In this document: positions 25,472 through 39,147 of the stretch, one piece after another
Position numbering within the stretch: the first letter of the stretch is position 1
Layout of the letters: every line of letters starts with the position of its first letter
Origin: Microbacterium hominis NBRC 15708
Lineage (GTDB): Bacteria; Actinomycetota; Actinomycetes; Actinomycetales; Microbacteriaceae
Length of the DNA: 64,000 nt
Assembly (NCBI RefSeq): GCF_001592125.1
Contig: NZ_BCWI01000017.1
Coordinates: forward strand, 1 to 64,000
Direction of reading: 5' to 3'
Position numbers and translations under genes: made by a program
The notes under the pieces: generated by a model
What the model was told of the DNA's origin: nothing
What the model saw: the letters and a program-made list of their open reading frames with translations, nothing else
Databases searched by the model: none

Positions 25472-26328
25472 CAGATCAGGCCGAGGCGGGCCAGCGCGTT
25501 GCCGACCCCGTCCTCGAGCACGCCGGTGGTGACCAGATCGGCCATCGCCTGCAGCTCGGGGTCGGCGCCGCCCATCGCGACGGCGGTGCCCACGACCTGG
25601 AACATCTCGACGTCGTTCCAGCTGTCACCGATGCCGACCGCGTCCGCGGCATCCATGCCGAGCACCTCCAGCACCTCGAGGATCGCCGCGCCCTTGTTGA
25701 CGCCCTGCTGGCAGATCTCGCCGTTCGAGCCCCCGGGCAGCGGGATCGATCCCGGGATGACGTGGAACTCGTCGCCGAGCTGCTCGGCCGCGCGCGACAG
25801 CGTGTCGCTCGCGGTGCTGAGGAACGTCGCCTTCACGACCGTGTCGAGGTCGACCTCGTCGAGCGGACGGTAGTGGTTCAGCAGGGCCAGATCCTCCGTC
25901 TCCGCCGCGTGCTCGCCGCGCGGGTCGACCGGCGGGTGGGCGCGCAGGAAGCGCTGCGCGTGCTCGAGCACGCCGGGGCTCACGTAGACGCTGCGATCGG
26001 TCTGCAGGAAGTAGTGCGCGCCCTGCTCCTCGAAGTAGGCGACCATCCGGTCCACGAGCGGACGGGGCATGAGGTGGGCCACGATCTGCTCGTCGCCGCG
26101 CACGGCGAACGCCCCGCCGTTGGTGATGGCGCCGTCCACCTCGATCTCGCGGACGCGGGGGTTGATGTCGCCGGCCGATCGTCCCGTGCAGAGGTAGACG
26201 AGGTGGCCGTTCGCGCGGGCGGTCGCGATGGCGACCGGCGTGGAGGGGGACATCCGGGCCCCGTGTTCGAGGATGGTCCCGTCGATGTCGATGAAGACGA
26301 TCCGGCGGCGCGAAGGGGGAGGAGTCAC
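25471..26328 (-). CDS. Cof-type HAD-superfamily phosphatase
   Basis: A 285-residue HAD hydrolase with motif I FIDIDGTIL (Asp nucleophile), CTGRS (motif II Thr), a cap insertion, a conserved Lys in NKGAAIL, and motif IV GIGDSWNDVEMF. It likely dephosphorylates sugar phosphates or a similar small substrate in the cytoplasm. Start is a GTG at 26328 with GGAGGG directly before it and GACAAT further upstream, so start and promoter are ambiguous. It is a clear paralogue of the HAD gene at 27010 (shared DGTIL, ITNGGAFA, NKGAAI/HKGAAI, GIGDxWND). Confidence 0.8.
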   Translation of the reverse strand: MTPPPSRRRIVFIDIDGTILEHGARMSPSTPVAIATARANGHLVYLCTGRSAGDINPRVREIEVDGAITNGGAFAVRGDEQIVAHLMPRPLVDRMVAYFEEQGAHYFLQTDRSVYVSPGVLEHAQRFLRAHPPVDPRGEHAAETEDLALLNHYRPLDEVDLDTVVKATFLSTASDTLSRAAEQLGDEFHVIPGSIPLPGGSNGEICQQGVNKGAAILEVLEVLGMDAADAVGIGDSWNDVEMFQVVGTAVAMGGADPELQAMADLVTTGVLEDGVGNALARLGLI

Positions 26329-26350
26329 CCCTCCATTGTCCCCGGATCCG

Positions 26351-26989
26351 TCAGTGCTTCGGGCCCGTCACCAGCAGGATGCCGCCCAGGCCGATCATGA
26401 GCCCACCGCCCGTCGCCGTCAGTCTCTCGATGCGCTTCGGCGAGCGGGCGAACCAGGCGCGCGCCGCGGCGGCGGCGAGCACCCAGATCGAGTCGGAGAC
26501 GAGGGCGAGGACGGCGAACACGACGCCCAGCTCCATGAGCTGCAGCGGCACCGATCCGGCGTGCAGGTCGACGAACTGCGGGAGGACGGCGACGAAGAAG
26601 GCGATGGTCTTCGGGTTGGTGATGCCGACGACGAAGCCCTGCCAGAGCTGCCGGCCGTGGCCGGTGGGCAGCCGGGCCGGATCGGGAGCGCTCGCGGCAT
26701 CCTTGCGGTGACGGATGGCCTGGATGCCGAGGTACACGAGGTACAGCGAGCCCGCGATCTTCAGCACCGTGAACAGCACCACCGACTGCGCCACGACACC
26801 GCCCACCCCGACGGCGACGAGCGCGACGATCGGGATGAGCGCGAGGCTCACCCCGGCGACGCTCAGCAGCCCGCCGGTGCGTCCCAGCGCGAGGGTGCGA
26901 CCGACGGAGAAGAGCACCGCCGGGCCCGGGATGAGGATCAGGACGAGGGCGGCCAGCGTGAACGCCAGGAGGTTGTCGAACGGCACCAT
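26351..26989 (-). CDS. LysE-family amino-acid exporter
   Basis: A 212-residue membrane protein with about six transmembrane segments: LLAFTLAALVLILIPGPAVLFSVGRTLALG at the N terminus (LIPGP is the LysE/RhtB signature), YLGIQAIRHRKD and GFVVGITNPKTIAFFVAVLPQFV. It would export amino acids or similar small molecules. TACACT (minus strand, 27001-26996) is followed by exactly 6 nt and the ATG, pointing to its own leaderless promoter although it follows a minus-strand HAD gene at 20 bp. Confidence 0.85.
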   Translation of the reverse strand: MVPFDNLLAFTLAALVLILIPGPAVLFSVGRTLALGRTGGLLSVAGVSLALIPIVALVAVGVGGVVAQSVVLFTVLKIAGSLYLVYLGIQAIRHRKDAASAPDPARLPTGHGRQLWQGFVVGITNPKTIAFFVAVLPQFVDLHAGSVPLQLMELGVVFAVLALVSDSIWVLAAAAARAWFARSPKRIERLTATGGGLMIGLGGILLVTGPKH

Positions 26990-27009
26990 GGCGTCAGTGT
27001 ACGACCGCG

Positions 27010-32177
<5,168 letters not shown>

Positions 32178-32256
32178 GTGGAGAAGTCTAGAAGTCGCGC
32201 CGCCGACCGCTCCGACGATTTCGTGGTTGTAAAGGTTTCATTACGTACTGAAAGTT

Positions 32257-32278
32257 CGAAAGCTTTCGCCTCTACTGT
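32257..32278 (+). promoter_or_regulatory. Promoter and palindromic operator of the peptide uptake operon
   Basis: CGAAAGCTTTCG (32257-32268) is a perfect 12-bp palindrome. It sits 4 bp upstream of a -10-like TACTGT (32273-32278), between the -35 and -10 positions of a promoter for the gene at 32357. A protein bound there should block RNA polymerase. The GbsR/MarR regulator encoded inside the operon is one candidate; no test is possible from sequence alone. The stretch is noticeably lower in GC than its surroundings. Confidence 0.45.
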
Positions 32279-32356
32279 GTGGGTATCTCGCCGGTCCTGC
32301 TCCTCGCCGGTGAGGCGCAGCACCTCACCCGTCCCGCAACCCGCAATGAGGAAACC

Positions 32357-33943
32357 ATGAACAAGAGGCTCCTGGCCGCGGCGGCCACGGTCGTCGCCGC
32401 CGCCCTCGCACTGTCCGCCTGCAGTGCGACACCGTCCGATTCCGGCGCGGATCAGAAGAAGGAGATCCGCGTCGCCTCCACCGACCCGCAGCTGATCGTC
32501 CCGGGCCGCCAATCCGTCGCCTACGACGTGAACATGGCGGTGTGGGCGCCGCTCGCGTTCCTGAACTCCGACGGCTCGCTCGAGTACGTCCAGGCCCAGT
32601 CCATCGAGTCGCAGGACGCCACGACCTGGACCGTCACCCTGCGCGAGGGCTGGACCTTCCAGGACGGCACCCCCGTGACGGCGCAGAGCTACGTCGACTC
32701 GTGGAACGCGGTGGCGTACGGTCCGAACGCGTTCGAGAACTCCGGACAGCTGGCCAACATCGTCGGCTACGCCGACCTCAACCCGGCATCCGGCACCCCG
32801 TCCACGACCGAGATGTCCGGGCTGAAGGTCGTCGACGACCTCACCTTCACGGTGACCCTCATCGGTCCCGACAGCCAGTTCCCGCTGCAGGTGACGCAGG
32901 CGCAGACCGCGATGTTCCCGATGCCCGCCTCGGCGTTCGCGGACTTCACCGCCTACAACACGCATCCGGTCGGCAACGGTCCCTTCCAGTTCGCGCAGGA
33001 CTACGTCGAGAACGAGCCGATCGTCCTCGACGCCTACAGCGCCTACAAGGGCGACAAGCCCACGATCGACCGCATCACGTTCGTGCCCTACACCGACAGC
33101 GAGACCGCCTACACCGACGTCCTCGCCGGCAACCTCGACGTCGCGGGGGTCCCCGCCTCCAAGCTCACGCAGGCGTCGGCCGACTTCGGGCAGCGTCTGT
33201 ACTCGTTCGAGGCGCCCGGCATCTCGTTCCTGGGCCTGCCCCTGTGGAACTCCGCCTACCAGGACGTGCGTGTGCGCGAGGCGATCTCCATGGCGATCGA
33301 CCGCGAGGCGATCATCGACGTGATCTACGGCGGCACGTACGCCCCGGCGACGGCGTGGACGCCGGCCATCGAGCCCGGCACGCCCACCGGGATCTGCGGC
33401 GACTACTGCTCCTTCGACCCCGAGGCGGCCAAGGCGCTGCTGGCCGAGGCCGGCGGGTTCTCGGGCCCGATGGAGATCTACTACCCCGGTGGCGGCGGAC
33501 TGGACCCGCTCTACCAGGCGATCGCGAACCAGCTCCGACAGAACCTGGGGATCGACGCGACGGCCACCCCGAGCGCCGACTGGGCCGAGTTCCTGCAGAA
33601 CCGCAACGACGAGAACATCACCGGTCCGTTCTTCTCGCGGTGGGGCGCCCTCTACCCCAGCCAGCAGGCGACGCTGCGCGTCTTCTTCATCAAGGGCGGC
33701 GGCTGCACCAACTGCATCCCCTGGTACAGCGACGAGGTCGCCTCGGCGATGACCGCCGCCGACGCCGATCTGTCCACCGACGGCTCCGCCTACGCCGCCG
33801 TGCAGCAGATCATCCAGAAGGAGTTCCCGGCGGTGCCGCTCTTCTTCGAGAAGTACTCCTACGTCACCTCCCCGCGCGTCGCACAGCTCGTCACCTCGCC
33901 GGTGGGCAACCCCACCTACCGGTCGATCGTCCTCACCGAATGA
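32357..33943 (+). CDS. Peptide ABC transporter substrate-binding lipoprotein (SBP family 5)
   Basis: A 528-residue protein with a lipoprotein signal ending LSAC (Cys about 23). The mature part has the family 5 layout: LEYVQAQSIESQDATTWTVTLREGWTFQDGTPVTAQSYVDSWN, NHPVGNGPFQF-like TYNTHPVGNGPFQFA, and DVRVREAISMAIDREAIIDVIY. It would sit on the outer face of the membrane and hand peptides to the permeases downstream. GAGGAAA precedes the ATG. A 14-bp hairpin directly follows the gene. Confidence 0.9.
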   Translation: MNKRLLAAAATVVAAALALSACSATPSDSGADQKKEIRVASTDPQLIVPGRQSVAYDVNMAVWAPLAFLNSDGSLEYVQAQSIESQDATTWTVTLREGWTFQDGTPVTAQSYVDSWNAVAYGPNAFENSGQLANIVGYADLNPASGTPSTTEMSGLKVVDDLTFTVTLIGPDSQFPLQVTQAQTAMFPMPASAFADFTAYNTHPVGNGPFQFAQDYVENEPIVLDAYSAYKGDKPTIDRITFVPYTDSETAYTDVLAGNLDVAGVPASKLTQASADFGQRLYSFEAPGISFLGLPLWNSAYQDVRVREAISMAIDREAIIDVIYGGTYAPATAWTPAIEPGTPTGICGDYCSFDPEAAKALLAEAGGFSGPMEIYYPGGGGLDPLYQAIANQLRQNLGIDATATPSADWAEFLQNRNDENITGPFFSRWGALYPSQQATLRVFFIKGGGCTNCIPWYSDEVASAMTAADADLSTDGSAYAAVQQIIQKEFPAVPLFFEKYSYVTSPRVAQLVTSPVGNPTYRSIVLTE

Positions 33944-33949
33944 CGGTCG

Positions 33950-33983
33950 GGGTGCGGAGCGTCCCGCCCGACGCTCCGCACCC
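33950..33983 (+). other. Intercistronic hairpin after the peptide-binding protein gene
   Basis: A perfect 14-bp stem, GGGTGCGGAGCGTC (33950-33963) with GACGCTCCGCACCC (33970-33983), and a 6-nt loop start 6 bp after the stop codon. Such hairpins after binding-protein genes often protect the upstream mRNA or partly stop transcription, giving more binding protein than permease. There is no T-run. Confidence 0.6.
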
Positions 33984-34046
33984 GCCCCGGCCGCACCCGC
34001 CCTCGACCCCCCCGCGGGGCCGTTCCAGTTCCAGACGAGAGCGCTC

Positions 34047-35390
34047 ATGACCTTCCTCCCCGCCGCCGCTCCCGGTGCCGCCGACGCGATCGACGGCTTC
34101 CCCACCGTCGACGCGCTGCGCGCCGATCTGCAGGAGCTGTGCCGAGCGCATCCCGACCGGGCGACGGCATCGGTCATCGGACACTCGCGCGAGGGTGCGC
34201 CCATCGACGTGATCACCATCGGCGACGGGCCGGCGCAGGTCGTGGTCGCGGCCGGCGTGCACCCCAACGAGCCGATCGGCTTCCGCACCGTCCAGCGGCT
34301 CGCCCGCCTGCTGCTCACCGAGCCCGAGCACTCCCGCGGCGCGACGTGGCATCTCGTCCCGTGCGCCGACCCCGACGGCACGCGGCTCAACGAGGGCTGG
34401 TTCGCCCCGCCGCTTCGCCGGGCGGACTACTACCGCGGCTTCTACCGGCCGGCGCCGTCCGAGCAGGTGGAGTGGTCGTTCCCGTTCGCCTACCGCGGGG
34501 CGCGCTTCGACGCCCCGATCCCCGAGACGCTCGCCCTGATGGGGCTGTTCGACCGCGTCCGGCCGGACGTGTTCGTCGGCCTGCACAACGGCGAGTTCGG
34601 CGGCGTCTACTTCTACACCAACGACGCCGACCCCGCGCTCGCCCGCGAGCTCAGCGCGATCCCCGCCGCGTTCGGGCTGCCGCTGGACGTCGGAGAGCCC
34701 GAGTTCGACGGACTGACGCCGCTGGCCGACGCCGTCTTCCGGGCACCGCTGACGCGCGAGCTGATCGATCACCGCCTCGCGTCCGGCCTCGGCCTCGACG
34801 CCCGCGCGGGCGGGGCGGGCACCGCCGACTACCTCGAGCGCTACGGGACGACCACGATGATCGCCGAGCTGCCCTACTGGATCCACCCGGACGCCGCCGA
34901 CACGACCGCCACCGACCTCGCCTACCGCGAGGTGCTGCGCACGAAGGCCGACCACCTCGACGAACTGCACGCGCTGCTGACGGGCACCCTCGACGCGGTG
35001 CGCCCGCTGCTGACGATCGACTCGCCGTTCCTGCGCGCCAGCGAGGCGTTCGCGCCGGGCATGGGCGCGGTCGCCGTCGCCGAGCGGCGACGGTCGGCGG
35101 CGGCCGCCGCGGATCGTCCCGCCACCGTCGCGGAGGTCTTCGGCAACACCGAGGTCGTGCGCACCTTCCGGCTGCGTTTCGCCGGCATCCTGCGTCGCGC
35201 GCTGGATGCCGAGGTGCACGCCGGCACGGCCGCCGCCGACCTCCGCCGCGCGCGCGACGCCCTCGCGGCGCAGTGGGAGCGGTGGCTCGCCGAGGACCCG
35301 CACGCCGACCTGCCGCCCGTTCCGGTCGAGGCCCTCGTCGGGGTGCAGCTCGCGGCGCTGTTCGCAACGGTCCGGCGGAGGCTCGCATGA
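34047..35390 (+). CDS. M14-family zinc carboxypeptidase-like peptidase
   Basis: A 447-residue protein without a signal peptide. Zinc-binding HPNE appears in AAGVHPNEPIGF (about residue 73-76), the third ligand His in VGLHNGEFGGVYFY, and a catalytic Glu in TTMIAELPYW, giving the usual H-x-x-E...H...E order of M14 peptidases. About 150 C-terminal residues are helical and of unknown function. It lies between the peptide-binding protein and the permeases and overlaps the first permease by 4 bp, so it probably trims peptides after import in the cytoplasm. Confidence 0.82.
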   Translation: MTFLPAAAPGAADAIDGFPTVDALRADLQELCRAHPDRATASVIGHSREGAPIDVITIGDGPAQVVVAAGVHPNEPIGFRTVQRLARLLLTEPEHSRGATWHLVPCADPDGTRLNEGWFAPPLRRADYYRGFYRPAPSEQVEWSFPFAYRGARFDAPIPETLALMGLFDRVRPDVFVGLHNGEFGGVYFYTNDADPALARELSAIPAAFGLPLDVGEPEFDGLTPLADAVFRAPLTRELIDHRLASGLGLDARAGGAGTADYLERYGTTTMIAELPYWIHPDAADTTATDLAYREVLRTKADHLDELHALLTGTLDAVRPLLTIDSPFLRASEAFAPGMGAVAVAERRRSAAAAADRPATVAEVFGNTEVVRTFRLRFAGILRRALDAEVHAGTAAADLRRARDALAAQWERWLAEDPHADLPPVPVEALVGVQLAALFATVRRRLA

Positions 35391-36319
35391 TCGGCGCGCG
35401 GCGCATCGGGGGACGCCTGGCGGAGTTCGTCATCGTCGTCATCGGCGTCACCTTCATCATCTACGCCACCGTGTGGGCCCTGCCGGGCGATCCGATCGCC
35501 GCCCTCGGCGGAGACCGGCCCCTCCCGGCGAACGTCGTCGCCCAGCTGCGGGCGCAGTTCCACCTCGACGAGCCGCTCTGGCAGCAGTACCTGCGCTACC
35601 TGGGCGGGCTGTTCTCCGGAGATCTGGGCACGACCTTCAGCGGTGTGCCGGTCGCGGATCGGATGGCGTCGCGGTGGCCGGTCACGATCACGCTCGCGCT
35701 GACGGCGTGGGTGATCGAAGTCGTGCTCGGCGTCGCCCTCGGCCTGCTCTCGGGTCTGCGCCGCGACAGCGCGATCGACCGCACGGTGCTCTTCGGGACG
35801 ATCCTCGCGACGTCGATCCCCGTGTTCGTGGTGGCCGTGACCGCGCAGCTGGTCTTCGGACTGCAGCTCGGCTGGTTCCCCATCGCGGGCACCGATGCGG
35901 GATGGCCGGCGGCCTACCTCCTGCCGGCGCTGGTCATCGCCCTCTTCGGTCTCGCCTCGATCACCCGGCTCATGCGCGGCAGCGTCGTCGACTCGATGGA
36001 CTCCGACTTCGTGCGCACCCTGCGGGCCAAGGGCATGCCCCGCCGCCGCATCGTCGGACTGCACGTCATGCGCAACTCGGTGGCGCCCGTGCTGACGTTC
36101 GTCGCGATCGACCTCGGGTTCCTCCTGGGCGGCGCCGTCGTGGTGGAGGGCATCTTCAACCTCCCCGGGATCGGACAGCTCCTCTTCGGCGCCATCCGCA
36201 CGCACGAGGGACCGACGATCGTGGGGGTCGGCACGACGCTGATCCTCATCTTCCTCGTGCTGAACGTGCTCGTCGATCTCCTGAACGCGTTGCTCGACCC
36301 CCGGAGCCGTCATGACTGA
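35387..36319 (+). CDS. Peptide ABC transporter permease (DppB-like)
   Basis: A 310-residue membrane protein with six transmembrane segments, WALPGDPIAALGGDRPLPANVVAQLRAQFHLDEPLWQQYLRYL after the first helix, as in DppB/OppB, and the inner-membrane coupling loop DFVRTLRAKGMPRRRIVGLHVMRNSVAP (EAA motif). The start overlaps the peptidase stop (ATGA) and the end overlaps the next permease by 8 bp. Confidence 0.9.
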   Translation: MIGARRIGGRLAEFVIVVIGVTFIIYATVWALPGDPIAALGGDRPLPANVVAQLRAQFHLDEPLWQQYLRYLGGLFSGDLGTTFSGVPVADRMASRWPVTITLALTAWVIEVVLGVALGLLSGLRRDSAIDRTVLFGTILATSIPVFVVAVTAQLVFGLQLGWFPIAGTDAGWPAAYLLPALVIALFGLASITRLMRGSVVDSMDSDFVRTLRAKGMPRRRIVGLHVMRNSVAPVLTFVAIDLGFLLGGAVVVEGIFNLPGIGQLLFGAIRTHEGPTIVGVGTTLILIFLVLNVLVDLLNALLDPRSRHD

Positions 36320-37202
36320 GACCGCTGTGACCGCCCTCGAGCACATCACCGTCCGCCGCGGCGTGTGGATGAGCCTGCGCCGTCGCGTCCTGTTCTGGCT
36401 CAGCGCCACGATCCTCGCGGTGCTCGCGCTCGTCTCGCTGTTCCCGTCGGTCATCGGCGGGCTCTTCGGCCAGCCCGACCCCCGCGCGTGCACGCTGCGC
36501 GACAGCGCCCAGCCGCCGAGCGCCGCGCACGTGTTCGGCACCGACCTGCAGGGCTGCGACGTCTACGCCAACGTGATCCACGGCACCCGCACCTCGCTGT
36601 TCATCGGCCTGACCGCGACGGTCATCGCGCTGGTCATCGCGATCGTCGTCGGCACCGTCGCGGCCTACTACGGCGGCATCGCCGACGCGGTCATCTCCCG
36701 CCTGACCGACGTCTTCCTCGGCTTCCCCTTCATCCTCGGCGCGATCATCGTGCTCAACAGCGTGGGGGAGCGCACGCCGCTCGTGGTCGCCGTGGTGCTC
36801 GCGGTGTTCAGCTGGCCGACGCTCGCGCGGCTCGTGCGCACCTCCGTGCGCACCGTGCGGCGGACGGACTACGTCAGTGCGGCACGCGCGATGGGCATCT
36901 CCCACACCCGGACGCTCCTCACGCATGTAGTCCCCAACGCGCTGGGCCCGGTGCTCGCGATCACGGCGACGATGGTGGGCAGCATCATCGTCGCCGAGTC
37001 GACCCTCACCTTCCTCGGCGTGGGCCTGCGCGCGCCGTCGATCTCGTGGGGGCTGCAGATGGCGAACGCCCAGTCGTACTTCGGCACCTCCCCGCACATG
37101 CTCTTCTTCCCCGCTCTCTTCCTGAGCGTGACCGTCTTCGCGCTCATCACCCTCGGCGACATCCTCCGCGATGCGCTCGACCCGAAAGGACGTCGTCTGT
37201 GA
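36312..37202 (+). CDS. Peptide ABC transporter permease (DppC-like)
   Basis: A 296-residue permease with an N-terminal cytoplasmic stretch, then HVFGTDLQGCDVYANVIHGTRTSLFIGL (the FGTDxxGRD-like DppC motif with Gly-Cys-Asp), six membrane segments, the EAA loop YVSAARAMGISHTRTLLTHVVPNALGPV and the end TLGDILRDALDPKGRRL. It pairs with the DppB-like protein. Its stop overlaps the next GTG (GTGA at 37199-37202). Confidence 0.9.
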   Translation: MTETAVTALEHITVRRGVWMSLRRRVLFWLSATILAVLALVSLFPSVIGGLFGQPDPRACTLRDSAQPPSAAHVFGTDLQGCDVYANVIHGTRTSLFIGLTATVIALVIAIVVGTVAAYYGGIADAVISRLTDVFLGFPFILGAIIVLNSVGERTPLVVAVVLAVFSWPTLARLVRTSVRTVRRTDYVSAARAMGISHTRTLLTHVVPNALGPVLAITATMVGSIIVAESTLTFLGVGLRAPSISWGLQMANAQSYFGTSPHMLFFPALFLSVTVFALITLGDILRDALDPKGRRL

Positions 37203-38635
37203 CCGCCTCCGCCTCCCCCTCCGACGACGAGACCGCCGCACGTCGACGCCGAGCCGTCGAGGATGCCGCGCGCTACGCGGCCCGGTGGTTCGCCTTCCTC
37301 GGCGCCCAGCGGGAGGTGCCCGGCATCCAGGCCGCCATCCGCGTCGACGGCGAGCTCGTCCTCGACTTCGCGTGGGGCCGTGCCGACGTCGCGAGCGGAA
37401 CCCCGCTCACCGGCGCGCACCTGTTCCGCATCGCGTCGCACTCCAAGACCTTCACCGCGACGGCGGTGCTCCAGCTCGCCGAACGCGGTGATCTCCGTCT
37501 CGACGACACCGTGGCCGCCTGGGTGCCCGAGCTCGTCGACACCGAGCTCTCGGCGGTGACCCTCCGCGAGCTGCTCGCGCATCAGGGCGGTGTCGTCCGC
37601 GACGGACGCGACGCCGACTACTGGCAGCGCGGCGGGCCCTTCCCGGATCGTGCGCGCCTGGTCGAGATCTGCCGCGCGGAGGGGCGGGTGTTCGCGCGCA
37701 ACGAGTTCTTCAAGTACTCCAACATCGCGTACGGGCTGCTGGGGCTCGTCATCGAGGCGGCATCCGGCGTGGACTACGACGCGTACACCCGCACGCACAT
37801 CTGCGCCCCGCTGGGGCTCGTGCGCTCGGGGTCGGACTGGCAGGGCGCCCGCGAGAGCGAGTACGCCGCGGGTCACACGGCGCGACTGGCCGACGGCGAG
37901 CGTCGCGTGATCGGTCACGTCGACACGCGTGCGCTCGCCGCCGCGACGGGCTGGTACTCGACGGCCGCGGAGACCACCGCCTACATCGCCGCCCACGCGC
38001 TCGGCGACGATCGCCTCCTCGTTGACGACAGCAAGCGCCAGGCCCAGCACGCGCACTCACGCATCGACATCGCGGGCGTGACGCGGGACTACGGCCTCGG
38101 CTTCGAACTGCACACCCTCGGCGGACGCCGCCTCGTCGGACACAGCGGCGGCTACCCGGGGCACATCACGCGCACCTGGCTGGATGCCGAGGACGGGATC
38201 GCCGTCAGCGTCTTCACCAACGCCATCGACGGCCCGGCCGACCTGCTGGCCACCGGGGCGATGGCGATCATCCGGCTCGCCCTGACCCACGCGGATGCCG
38301 ATGCGCGCGGCGATCTGCCGGAGGAGCGGTTCGCGAGCCTGTGGAGCGTGCTCGACATCGCCCACCTGGGGGGCGCCACCTTCGCGCTGCACCCGGCCGC
38401 GGACGACCCGGCGCGCGCGGCCGAGAAGATCGAGGTCGACGCGTCCGGACGCATGCACCAGGCGCGCCGCGACGGCTTCGGCGCGACCGGCGAGCCGATC
38501 GAGGTGGCGAAGGCGCCCGGCGGTGGGGTGGAATCGATCGTGTGGAGCGGCATGACGATGTGGCCCCAGGCCGTGTTCGAGGCGGCCATGGCGCTCCCGG
38601 AGCCGGGGACGGTATTGGAGAGGATGTCGCTATGA
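37199..38635 (+). CDS. Serine hydrolase, class C beta-lactamase / D-aminopeptidase-like
   Basis: A 478-residue protein without a signal peptide, so cytoplasmic. SHSK (about residue 79-82 in RIASHSKTFTATAVL), YSN (KYSNIAYGLLG) and HSGG (GHSGGYPGHIT) are the three motifs of the serine beta-lactamase-like hydrolases, a group that includes D-aminopeptidases and esterases. Inside a peptide import operon, cleavage of imported peptides or peptidoglycan-derived D-amino-acid compounds is the best guess (inference). It is coupled to both neighbours by 4-bp overlaps. Confidence 0.8.
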   Translation: MTASASPSDDETAARRRRAVEDAARYAARWFAFLGAQREVPGIQAAIRVDGELVLDFAWGRADVASGTPLTGAHLFRIASHSKTFTATAVLQLAERGDLRLDDTVAAWVPELVDTELSAVTLRELLAHQGGVVRDGRDADYWQRGGPFPDRARLVEICRAEGRVFARNEFFKYSNIAYGLLGLVIEAASGVDYDAYTRTHICAPLGLVRSGSDWQGARESEYAAGHTARLADGERRVIGHVDTRALAAATGWYSTAAETTAYIAAHALGDDRLLVDDSKRQAQHAHSRIDIAGVTRDYGLGFELHTLGGRRLVGHSGGYPGHITRTWLDAEDGIAVSVFTNAIDGPADLLATGAMAIIRLALTHADADARGDLPEERFASLWSVLDIAHLGGATFALHPAADDPARAAEKIEVDASGRMHQARRDGFGATGEPIEVAKAPGGGVESIVWSGMTMWPQAVFEAAMALPEPGTVLERMSL

Positions 38636-39147
38636 GCGAGGAGACCGACCGTCAGGCGGAGCAGCTGAGCGAAGAGGCGCGCACGTTCGTCGAGGACTTC
38701 GCCTTCTCGTGGGGCGCGGCGGGCAACCCGCGGATGGACGGGCGGGTGCTCGGCCTGCTGCTCATCGTCGACCGACCGTTCCTGTCCTCCGCACAGATCG
38801 CCGAGATGCTCGGGGCGAGCGCCGGGGCCGTCTCGATGTCCACACGCGCCCTCGTGAGCCTCGGCTTCCTGAAGCCGCACTCGCTGCCCGGCGATCGCAA
38901 CCGCTACTTCCGCGTCGAGGAGGATGTCTGGGGCAGCTTCCTCGCCGGGGAGCGCGACTACGCGCGGCGGGTCACCTCGACCATCGAGTACGGTCTCGAC
39001 ATCCTCCCCGATGCCGCCTCCGGACCCCGCACGCGCCTGCAGAACGCGCGACGCTACATGATCTGGCTGATGGGCTACCACCGCAAGATGCTCGCCGACT
39101 GGCAGGCGTACCGCGACGCCGACATCGACGAGGACGTCGCGCCGTGA
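38632..39147 (+). CDS. GbsR/MarR-family transcriptional regulator
   Basis: A 171-residue winged-helix protein: FVEDFAFSWGAAGNPRMDGRVLGLLLIVDRPFLSSAQIAEMLGASAGAVSMSTRALVSLGFL is the GbsR-type DNA-binding domain, followed by a wing (GDRNRYFRVEED) and a helical dimer region. It lies in the middle of the peptide operon, overlapping the hydrolase and the ATPase genes by 4 bp each. It is thus made together with the transporter and could sense an imported compound. Its operator may be the palindrome at 32257 (inference). Confidence 0.82.
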   Translation: MSEETDRQAEQLSEEARTFVEDFAFSWGAAGNPRMDGRVLGLLLIVDRPFLSSAQIAEMLGASAGAVSMSTRALVSLGFLKPHSLPGDRNRYFRVEEDVWGSFLAGERDYARRVTSTIEYGLDILPDAASGPRTRLQNARRYMIWLMGYHRKMLADWQAYRDADIDEDVAP

